A DNA stretch of 64,000 nt from the NCBI GenBank assembly GCA_013398015.1, contig VZRR01012316.1, positions 126,792 to 190,791 of the forward strand. The letters run 5' to 3'. Of the stretch, positions 36,601 through 43,700 are shown piece after piece. The position numbers and the translations under genes are program-made. The stretch comes from Oreocharis arfaki (Eukaryota > Chordata > Aves > Passeriformes > Paramythiidae). Each line of letters begins with the position of its first letter. The stretch's first letter is position 1. The notes under the pieces are model-generated. The model was not told where the DNA came from. It did no database searches and saw only the letters and a program-made list of their open reading frames with translations.

Positions 36601-37387
36601 AACAAAAAATTAAGCAAGCTCCCAGGACAGGCACAACATATGTTAGACCTCTAGGCAGCCACCCTCCCTTCACACAGCCCCGACTTTCACTTAACCCCTT
36701 CTCCTCCTCAGCCTGCAGAAATAAAGCATTATTTCACAAGTCACAGATGGAAACCTCTGCTGCCAACAGCACAGCTGCCCAACAGCCCTTTGCATCAGCT
36801 ATTACCTAAAAACAGGGCAAGGTTCTCCACCCATTATACGCGGGGGTGTGGGGAAAGGATACAGAAAAGGGAGCAGTGGGCAAACCGTGTGATGTAAACC
36901 CGCAAGCTGAATACATTAGGAGCTGTGGACATCCCTTATGACAGCAGCGTCTGCTCAGTTAGCACAACACGCTATTCAGCAAGGCACAAGATGTCACCAG
37001 AGGCGGTGACGGGGCCCGGCCAGGTCTGGCGGCTGCCCCGGGGACCGGCCGGTGCTCCTCCACAGACCGGTGGGACGGTGATGGGCGCAGCCTGCCCCTC
37101 GCCCCACCGGCCCCGGCCTTCGGGCACGGCCTCGCTGGGAGAGCCCGGCCAGGGCCGGCCGTGACCGCAGCCCCGGCCCCACATGCAGGGACCCGCTCGG
37201 GGACCGCGCACAGGAGCGCCGGGGGTGTCTCGGGAGGGCCAGGTGTGAGGGGCCCCTAAGGGCGGCGGCTCTCGAGATGGCGCGGTCCCCCTCGCCCCCC
37301 GCCCGAGATGGCGGCCCTCACCTGGGTCTTGGTGGTGAGCTGGATCACCGCCTTCCTGAAGTTGAGCTTAGAGTCGGCGCTGCCCAT
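12595..37387 (-). CDS. HID1: HID1 domain-containing protein (nineteen coding exons)
   Basis: Exons in transcript order: 37322-37387, 30082-30231, 27613-27783, 24809-24922, 23141-23247, 22549-22665, 21590-21812, 21146-21202, 20909-21049, 20427-20517, 19638-19789, 18357-18435, 17580-17744, 16243-16470, 15627-15760, 14063-14143, 13586-13677, 13114-13272, 12595-12658. They join in frame to 796 aa; human HID1 is about 788 aa. HID1 is a peripheral membrane protein of medial/trans-Golgi that acts in sorting of dense-core vesicle cargo (C. elegans hid-1 orthologue). Visible features are MGSADS at the N-terminus (Gly2 and Ser6 fit N-myristoylation), the DAFWDQFWAD block, helical repeat-like hydrophobic stretches through the middle, a low-complexity charged/Ser-rich insert (about 574-690, containing RKKKSPEP and SHSRRDRRR), and the conserved C-terminus WYDTDVKLFEIQRV. 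The start lies in an ideal ACCATGG context. No stop or frameshift is seen. Confidence 0.96.
13114..13272 (-). CDS. HID1: HID1 coding exon 18
   Basis: Residues 723-775 plus two bases, LVGLLPVPHPILIRKYQANS and TAMWFRTYMWGVIYL, one of the most conserved parts of the family. Acceptor TTGGCAG, donor AAG|GTAAAC. Confidence 0.95.
13586..13677 (-). CDS. HID1: HID1 coding exon 17
   Basis: Residues 693-722 plus two bases, LQTIMRLLQVLVPQVEKICI. Donor CAA|GTAAGG. Confidence 0.94.
14063..14143 (-). CDS. HID1: HID1 coding exon 16
   Basis: Residues 666-692, EASHSRRDRRRLSSASSSGQ then WTPTPDW, phase 0. The WTPTPDW end matches human WSPTPEW. Donor TGG|GTAAGG. Confidence 0.9.
15627..15760 (-). CDS. HID1: HID1 coding exon 15
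   Basis: Residues 621-665, IDKLTEKSQVSEDGTMRSLE followed by a poorly conserved Pro/Ser-rich stretch. The donor GGG|GTAAGG marks the end; the open frame continuing beyond it is intronic. Confidence 0.9.
16243..16470 (-). CDS. HID1: HID1 coding exon 14
   Basis: Residues 545-620 plus one base. Begins NSNLVYAVIRKR, then the basic/Ser-rich variable insert and AAPAEPGTLKTSLVATP. Donor CCCG|GTGAGC. Confidence 0.94.
17580..17744 (-). CDS. HID1: HID1 coding exon 13
   Basis: Residues 490-544 plus one base, NKLLHLLEAFSTTWFLFSA and FLLEVFNNIIQYQFD. Donor ATG|GTAAGA. Confidence 0.95.
18357..18435 (-). CDS. HID1: HID1 coding exon 12
   Basis: Residues 464-489 plus one base, VFHKIITSGHQRLQPLFDCL. Acceptor CCACAG, donor ATG|GTGAGC. 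Confidence 0.94.
19638..19789 (-). CDS. HID1: HID1 coding exon 11
   Basis: Residues 413-463, GLMHIGVFILLLLSGERNFG then VPMDIPVFTGTHADLLII. Donor ATA|GTGAGT. Confidence 0.95.
20427..20517 (-). CDS. HID1: HID1 coding exon 10
   Basis: Residues 383-412 plus one base, KFLFFVLKSSDVLDILVPIL. Acceptor TTCCAG, donor CAGT|GTAAGT. Confidence 0.94.
20909..21049 (-). CDS. HID1: HID1 coding exon 9
   Basis: Residues 336-382, DFQFILKGVARLLSNPLVQT through FWKLCDFNK. The donor AAG|GTGTAG is a weak match, but protein identity fixes the boundary. Confidence 0.93.
21146..21202 (-). CDS. HID1: HID1 coding exon 8
   Basis: A 57 bp exon encoding PPGPDNLFVNYLSRIHREE (317-335), phase 0 on both ends. The following intron is only 96 bp. 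Confidence 0.93.
21590..21812 (-). CDS. HID1: HID1 coding exon 7
   Basis: Residues 242-316, containing HALPLFTSLLN, YGIPYNHLLFSDYREPLVEE and the Thr/Ser-rich DGTTTGTAMDDVD. Donor GAT|GTGAGT. Confidence 0.95.
22549..22665 (-). CDS. HID1: HID1 coding exon 6
   Basis: Completes Arg203 and encodes to codon 242; contains LLKLLLTCFSEAMYLPP and NPWVQFFCSTENR. Acceptor TTCCAG, donor CAG|GTGAGG. Confidence 0.95.
23141..23247 (-). CDS. HID1: HID1 coding exon 5
   Basis: Residues 168-202 plus two bases; contains CEYIWEAGVGFAHSPQPSY. Acceptor CCACAG, donor AG|GTAAGA. Confidence 0.94.
23248..24808 (-). other. HID1: HID1 intron 4
   Basis: 1.56 kb. The open frame at 23620-24186 on the plus strand has no domain or codon pattern suggesting a gene. 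Nothing else recognised. Confidence 0.55.
24809..24922 (-). CDS. HID1: HID1 coding exon 4
   Basis: Residues 130-167, acidic GDEDDEN then ARPLAESLLLAVTDLLFCPD. Acceptor CTTCAG, donor GTG|GTGAGT. Confidence 0.95.
24923..27612 (-). other. HID1: HID1 intron 3
   Basis: 2.7 kb. It contains an A-rich GGAACA tract near 25048-25097. A 229-codon open frame on the plus strand (25437-26126) has mixed composition, no recognised domain and no flanking splice logic; I treat it as chance. Confidence 0.55.
25048..25097 (+). repeat. Imperfect GGAACA-type simple repeat
   Basis: Repeated GGGAACA, GGAACAAA and GGAACAAAAAA units in an A-rich stretch of HID1 intron 3. The units are variable, so this is an old or imperfect microsatellite. 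Confidence 0.65.
27613..27783 (-). CDS. HID1: HID1 coding exon 3
   Basis: Residues 73-129, containing IFEDPDWRGFFWSTVPGAG. Acceptor CTTCAG; the donor GGG|GTCTGT is weak but is the only one that keeps the conserved protein ending GRGG. Confidence 0.9.
27784..30081 (-). other. HID1: HID1 intron 2
   Basis: 2.3 kb. No coding sequence or identifiable repeat found. Confidence 0.5.
30082..30231 (-). CDS. HID1: HID1 coding exon 2
   Basis: Residues 23-72, phase 0 on both sides, containing DAFWDQFWADTATSVQDVFA. Acceptor CCACAG, donor AAG|GTGAGT. Confidence 0.95.
33591..33632 (+). repeat. GT-rich microsatellite
   Basis: Interrupted (GT)n run of about 42 bp with AT, TT and GC interruptions, in HID1 intron 1. 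Confidence 0.85.
34891..35390. other. AT-rich block in HID1 intron 1
   Basis: About 500 bp distinctly richer in A+T than the flanks, with runs such as TAATGTAATATATACATATC and several TTTAAT/AATTAA motifs. It shows no repeat-family signature. This composition is common in conserved enhancers, but conservation cannot be judged here. Confidence 0.4.
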
Positions 37388-37560
37388 GGTGCGGCCCGGC
37401 TGCGGGCAGGGCCGGGAAGGGCTGTCCCCTCACGCCGCCGCTCCTGGGGCCGCCGCTGACGCCATCCCCGGCCCCGCGCCGCCGGCTCCCGCTGACTCCC
37501 TCCCTTCTCCTGTCAAACCGGGGCTCGCCGGCCCCGGCCCTCCCTTCCCTCCGCCCGCAT
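36990..37560 (-). promoter_or_regulatory. HID1: CpG island promoter of HID1
   Basis: GC-rich with dense CpG (GGCCCGGCC, CGGCCGG, GCCGCCGCT), surrounding the HID1 start codon at 37387. No TATA box is apparent; this is a housekeeping-type promoter. The transcription start is likely upstream of the ATG at higher coordinates. Confidence 0.8.
37322..37387 (-). CDS. HID1: HID1 coding exon 1
   Basis: Residues 1-22 (MGSADSKLNFRKAVIQLTTK...), with the Gly2 myristoylation context. The donor on the minus strand is CAG|GTGAGG. The exon lies in a CpG island. Confidence 0.94.
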
Positions 37561-40500
37561 CCCTCCCTCCCCTCCGCCCTCGGCTCCTCCTCCGCCAGCT
37601 CTCCATCTCTACATCCCGCCCTGCCGCCTCCCCTCTTTTCCCACCTCCGCCTGCCACCCGCCCACCGCTTCACCCTTTCCTTCTCGCCCTCCTCCTCGCA
37701 GCCCTTTCCCTCTGTTCCCTTCCCTCTCACACTTTGCTCCCCACGGCCGTGGTCCCCACAGACCCTCCCTCATCTCATCTGCCCACGGCAGAGCATTCTC
37801 ATTTCTTCTGCCTCGCTATCCCTTCCTGCCTACCCACCCCCCCGCCGCTGCCCTTCGCTTTCCTTTACAGCCTTCTCTTCTGCTCCATCCTTTGCCTTAT
37901 CATGCATCAAGTTCCTCTGCCCTCATGTCATCCCTTCTCCCCTCTTCTTGCCCCTTTTCCCACTCCTCTGCCCGCAGCCTTTGTCCCCTGAAGCTCCTGT
38001 GCCAGGCTGCTCTCGGGCACAAGGCCAGTGACAGCTCTGTCAAGCCACTACTGGCCACTGCCAGAGCCTGCCCTCAAGCCCGGATGGTCCAGAGGTGCAA
38101 GCGGGATGCCAGGACAACAGCCAGCTCCAACCGGTCCCTAGTCCTGGGTTGAAAGGAGATAGGAACAAGCAGGCTTGTAACACAGACTCTGTTCGAGCAC
38201 CTTATGAGGAGCTTATTGCATGTGGTGGCCCATTAACCCTAATGAAATTCCACCCACACAGAAGGAAAGGATGTTTTATAACCGTGGGTGCTAGGAATTC
38301 AGGATTTGGCACTCACTGAACACCTCAAAGCAGCTGTTTGAGGGCATTCAGTGTTGCCTTTGAAGCCATCGTCGCGGTTTTCTGCTCTGAGCAGCTCTGT
38401 GAACTGCAAGCAGGTCTTTTTGGTGTCCCTGAGTTACATTTCACATGCTCAGCTCTGCAAACCTCCTTTCTTCAGAGGAAATGAGGCAATTCCAATCGTT
38501 CTGCAAAAGAAAGCAATGTGCTGAATCTCCAGCTGAGGCAGACTGTGGGAATTCTCATTTGTTGGCATATAACCTGTATAGGGATGGTGTTTAATTCGAT
38601 TGAGTGACCTATCAGATCTGAGACATTCTGGTAAAACTTACAGGAAAAAATATTTTCACAAAATCATGTAATCTGGTTTTTCCTGTCCAACAGCTTGGGA
38701 CTTTGCATCCCAAGCAATAAAATATGGCTACAATATACAGATAAATGATAAGAATGTATTGTTAGGAACAGAATACTTTTCAAAAGCGATTATTTCTCAC
38801 AAGTAATAGGAGAATTCAAGTCCAACTGCCTGACCACATCAGGGCTGACCAAAAGCTGAAGCATGTCCTTAAGGGCATTGTCCACATGACTCTTCAATAG
38901 GCGTGGGAAAGCTAAGATTTTGCCATTTCTGTATTAAAATTGCTTAGAAAAAGATCTAAGACCTAGAGATGGCTTTCTCCCAGATGCACCAGAAGTGCTT
39001 GATTATGTTTGCTGAGTTATAAATGCCAAGTTAAAGAGAATCCTTGATTGTCGTCTGTGACTGTATTAAGGCAGATAACTTTCCAGGCAGCCACTGAATT
39101 TTCAGAATGTGTATATGTGATGGAGAGGTCTATGAGGAGAAAATGGGAAAGGAATAGTCTGTAATTCCTCTCTTATTCCCAGCTTTATCCCCCTCCTCTG
39201 CTGCTGTACACAAGAGCTGAGTACTAGTCCTGGCTTTAATCATCCAGGGGCTCCCAGCTGCCTGTCGCTGCTGGATTGGATACAGTTTTCTGACACAAAT
39301 CCCATCTTTTCTGGATGCACAGTCTGCTGCTCTTGCATAGACACTTTATATTGCCTTTTCTGTAGGCATCATTGCAAGGTGATGCAATCAAATATAAATC
39401 CATGGAGTTCCATCACACAGAAGGCAAAAAAAACCAAAAAAAAACCAACCATCATCTAAACCCACTGTTACTGTCACATGAGTTGATTTGGACCTTAGAA
39501 TCTCTGATAGATTCCAGGGCTGACAAGCACAAATAAATTCCCTTGGACCAAACTCCAGCTAGGAGAAAGATCACCATCTCTAACCCTTATTCAATTAAGG
39601 TGAAAGCAAGATTTTTTCTGAATTTACTTATACGTAACAGACACGTTTCCTCCTCAGAACTCTATTAATTGTTTTTTCTTGAATTTTAAGCTCATTCCAT
39701 CCTTCAGGAAGATAAGAAAAATTGAAGAGGAACCTGCATCAGAGGCACTGATTTCCCATCCGAGTGCAAAACAACATACAGTTGGAGGAAGACACCACAC
39801 TGAGGTGATGCTGTGGGGCTGTTTGTATGGGGTGTCCCCTTTTACAGCCCCAGCTAAGGGGGGACGGATGATCTTCTTGAAGAACAACCCACACAAACCC
39901 AGCAAGGCAGAGAAGGCACTGACACCCCCACTGAGAGGTCCCGATAATTGCCCCAAGCCACCGTGAAGCCCATGGCAAGGCCAGGACACGGCATTCCAAC
40001 CGCAAGCCCTGCTCCTGGCAGACCTCCCAGCCGGGAGGAACCGAGCAAGGGGACTGCGGGACAGCTCCCCTCCCTCGCAGCCCGAGTGAGCCCCACCCTG
40101 GCACCCCACGCTCCGCTCCCCGCAGCCCCGCGCCCGCCCCGCAGTCCGCGGCATGGCTGGGCGGAGAGGAGGAGGCGGAGAAGAAGGAGGCCGGTCTAGC
40201 CTCGCCTCCCCCTTCCCTCTCGCCGGTTTTCTTTGCAGCATTTCCATGCTAGAGGTCCCCACCGAGCTGCGGAGCGAGGATCTGCCTGGCTGCGCCGGGC
40301 CCTCTTCCTTCCTTTGTGCATCCCCCAGCCCTGTGAGAGCCGTGCCCCCCCGCCCCGGCCGCCACGTCCCCGCTGTATCCCCCCCTCCGGAGCCCCCCCC
40401 GGCCCTGGAGGCAGGAGGAAGCCGCCCCTCCGGGCACGCAGAGCCGGAGCAGCGGCCAGGCACCGGCTGCCACGTCGTGCCACCTCCTCCTTCCCGGCCC

Positions 40501-40632
40501 GGCCGGGGCACCGAGGCCGCATCCCCGCCCGCATCCCTGCCCGTATCCCCGCATCCATCCCGCTCCGCGGTTCGGAGGCGGCGGGGCCTCCTTCGGCGGA
40601 TGCTGCGCGTCTCCCCGGGCCGCTGGTGCTAA
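37388..40632. promoter_or_regulatory. Divergent HID1/CDR2L intergenic region
   Basis: The two genes are head to head with 3.2 kb between start codons. CpG-rich sequence at both ends flanks an AT-richer middle (about 38.2-39.7 kb) with no coding sequence recognised. The middle includes an A-rich CAAAAAAAACC-type stretch near 39427. The spacing is too wide for a single shared core promoter. Confidence 0.65.
37490..37990. other. Pyrimidine-rich tract upstream of HID1
   Basis: On the plus strand about 500 bp are overwhelmingly C and T (CCCTCCCTTCTCC, CCTCCCTCCCCTCCGCCC, CTTCCCTCTC). On the HID1 sense strand this is purine-rich. It overlaps the likely HID1 5' UTR or core promoter. It also creates a spurious 227-codon Pro/Leu/Ser-rich open frame. 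Confidence 0.8.
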
Positions 40633-40640
40633 ATGCTGAG
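40060..40640 (+). promoter_or_regulatory. CDR2L: CpG island promoter of CDR2L
   Basis: Dense CpG and GC-box-like CCCCGCCCCGG motifs end at the CDR2L start codon. No TATA box is seen. A 285-codon minus-strand open frame across it (39654-40511) is a GC-rich shadow. Confidence 0.75.
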
Positions 40641-40711
40641 CGCCGACAGGATGGAGGAGTTTCAGAGCGAGGAAGAGGAGCCCTGGTACGACCAGCAGGA
40701 CCTGGAGCAGG
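40633..40711 (+). CDS. CDR2L: CDR2L coding exon 1
   Basis: Residues 1-26 plus one base (MLSADRMEEFQSEEEEPWYD...). Two in-frame ATGs exist: 40633 (T at -3) and 40651 (ACAGGATGG, A at -3 and G at +4). Human also has Met at position 7. The donor is G|GTAAGG at 40712. Confidence 0.9.
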
Positions 40712-43700
40712 GTAAGGATGGGGGCACGCCGCAAGCTGCCAGGGATGGTGGGCCAGGGGATTTGCGGGCAAGAAAACGGGCAAACTCCGGGCACGGGAGA
40801 GTGGGATACCTTCTCTCTGGACTGCTATTTGGTTGGCAAAGCCAGCGCTTCATCCTGCAGCGGCAAATCTCGGCTCCGCTGCTCCAAACCACTGTCCTGG
40901 CCAAGGAAAGTTTAAAGCCGATGGATAGAGGCAGGAAGCCTAGAGCTGTCCTGAGCACCATGGCAGTAAATAATTTGTGGTGTTACATCTCCAAGAAAGC
41001 TGGTTCCCAAAAAAACTTGCCGCAGGCAGAATCAAACAGGGGTAGTTATGACACTGCTTTTATTTCAGAGCAGTCCAATGTAGAGTTATCAGGCACAATA
41101 ATTAGAAATTAATACACAGGAAAGAATGTATTGCTGAGGATGCTGAAAGTCTCTCTCAAAAGCTTTTGCTATCCAAGCCCAAATCCAAAGGGATCTTCAG
41201 CTTCTTAGTCACCTAATTACTTCTGAAGATTCTTCCAATCAGCCATAAAACCAGGAAAAATAGGGGAAGAGGAAAAAAAAAAACCCAAAGCCAAGTTTCA
41301 AACAGCAAAAATAGCCTTGTTAGAAGATAAACGTTCACTTGTGTAGTTTGCTTTGAAGTAACTGTTCCTAGTTCAATTGAATGTTTATCCTAAGTCTGGA
41401 CAGTTGGTGCCTGTGAGTATTTGGGGATTTTTTTAATTTTATTTTTCTTATCTTAATATTTTGAGTCAATACGCAGTAAGTAAATAACTGGAAGAAGTCC
41501 CATTTCAGGCCAGTGGCCCAGGAATGAACTGAACTGATTTGCCAATGCATAGCAAAAAATCATTCCTACCTAAACACAGTTCCCCTCCGGCACGTTGCTT
41601 TATAGGTACCGTTTTATATTTGCTTCTCCCAGCTGACTGTCAGCAGGGATGTGCAGTCCAGCTGCAGTGCCTCAGCCCACCATCGCTCCAGTACATTATG
41701 TCATGATTTGAAGTTTATACAACTTCAGCTGCAGGACAGGGGCCCAGCAAGGAATAATAACCAGCCCCCCAGGGGTTGTCACAGCTGGGCTTTAACTCCA
41801 ATTTCTCAGTTAGCAGGGAGTAGGGGGATACTGGGCCCTGTTCTTTGAAACACAACACTCAAATGAAGCCAAGAGCACGGAGATGGAGCTATCAGCTGGA
41901 TAAACAGTGCAGCCTTTGAATGCTCAGAAATTCACATTTCTGGGTGACGTCTTNAGAGGCAGGAAGCCTAGAGCTGTCCTGAGCACCATGGCAGTAAATA
42001 ATTTGTGGTGTTACATCTCCAAGAAAGCTGGTTCCCAAAAAAACTTGCCGCAGGCAGAATCAAACAGGGGTAGTTATGACACTGCTTTTATTTCAGAGCA
42101 GTCCAATGTAGAGTTATCAGGCACAATAATTAGAAATTAATACACAGGAAAGAATGTATTGCTGAGGATGCTGAAAGTCTCTCTCAAAAGCTTTTGCTAT
42201 CCAAGCCCAAATCCAAAGGGATCTTCAGCTTCTTAGTCACCTAATTACTTCTGAAGATTCTTCCAATCAGCCATAAAACCAGGAAAAATAGGGGAAGAGG
42301 AAAAAAAAAAACCCAAAGCCAAGTTTCAAACAGCAAAAATAGCCTTGTTAGAAGATAAACGTTCACTTGTGTAGTTTGCTTTGAAGTAACTGTTCCTAGT
42401 TCAATTGAATGTTTATCCTAAGTCTGGACAGTTGGTGCCTGTGAGTATTTGGGGATTTTTTAAATTTTATTTTTCTTATCTTAATATTTTGAGTCAATAC
42501 GCAGTAAGTAAATAACTGGAAGAAGTCCCATTTCAGGCCAGTGGCCCAGGAATGAACTGAACTGATTTGCCAATGCATAGCAAAAAATCATTCCTACCTA
42601 AACACAGTTCCCCTCCGGCACGTTGCTTTATAGGTACCGTTTTATATTTGCTTCTCCCAGCTGACTGTCAGCAGGGATGTGCAGTCCAGCTGCAGTGCCT
42701 CAGCCCACCATCGCTCCAGTACATTATGTCATGATTTGAAGTTTATACAACTTCAGCTGCAGGACAGGGGCCCAGCAAGGAATAATAACCAGCCCCCCAG
42801 GGGTTGTCACAGCTGGGCTTTAACTCCAATTTCTCAGTTAGCAGGAAGTAGGGGGATACTGGGCCCTGTTCTTTGAAACACAACACTCAAATGAAGCCAA
42901 GAGCACGGAGATGGAGCTATCAGCTGGATAAACAGTGCAGCCTTTGAATGCTCAGAAATTCACATTTCTGGGTGACGTCTTCCCGTGGCTCACAAGGGGC
43001 CTGGGCACTGGTCCAGGGAAGGGATGCAGGCTGAGGAACAGCAGAACTAGGGGTGAATATAGGGAATGTTGAACAGTGTGAGACCAATTGATTTTTAGCC
43101 TAACACTGTACCTGGTGTCAGGTTCATGAGTCAGCACTGGCACTGTACAACTGGCTCACAACAATAAAAGCACCTTCCCACTGCAGGCCAGGTTCCCAGC
43201 TCTGTCCCAGCAACCTAAAGAATGACTGTCTCCAGATAACGGATTGATGCTGGGAACAGGCCCCACTTTTGAGCACACACAGAACTGGAGGAAAACACAA
43301 TCCCAAAACAAAGCCCAGCTGTGGGTTTGCAGCCTCCTGTATGTGAATAGGGGCTGCACAGGCTTGCATAAACTCAGAAGGAGAGATGCGAGAAGGCTTT
43401 AACTGGAATCAGTCAAGTGGAAAGGTCCTACGGGGTAATTACAACCATAATTAATTTGCATGATGCACAAAGCATCACGAAGGACAGTGCTAGACTTTGT
43501 CCACATACACTGTGCCTTTGCATGACACCCAGAGGTCTTTGGTGGCGGCACAGCCGTGGAGCTATTGGTTTGGGAATGGGGGCTGGAAGCGCAGCACAAG
43601 ACATCCAGCGTGGCACGATTAGAGGCGTTACTAAGAGGATTGGCATGCCAAGAGCCCAGGGTCGCACAGAAACCCACGCCTGGCAGCAGCGCCGGGAGGG

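Larger units (their letters stand above)
30232..37321 (-). other. HID1: HID1 intron 1
   Basis: 7.1 kb, the longest HID1 intron. It holds a GT-rich simple repeat at 33591-33632, a notably AT-rich block at 34891-35390, and the edge of the CpG island near 37000. First introns often hold enhancers, but no specific element can be named. No nested gene is seen. Confidence 0.6.

Noticed and set aside
37308..37991. 227-codon plus-strand open frame over the HID1 first exon
   Set aside because: Pro/Leu/Ser-rich translation of the polypyrimidine tract, antisense to HID1 exon 1.
39654..40511. 285-codon minus-strand open frame across the CDR2L promoter
   Set aside because: Gly/Arg/Pro-rich composition is explained by the CpG island; the end runs into AT-rich sequence with no domain.
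41907..42140. Apparent paralogous peptide at the N junction, identical to part of the frame at 40633-41112
   Set aside because: Both are intronic translations of the duplicated segment; CDR2L exon 1 ends at 40711.
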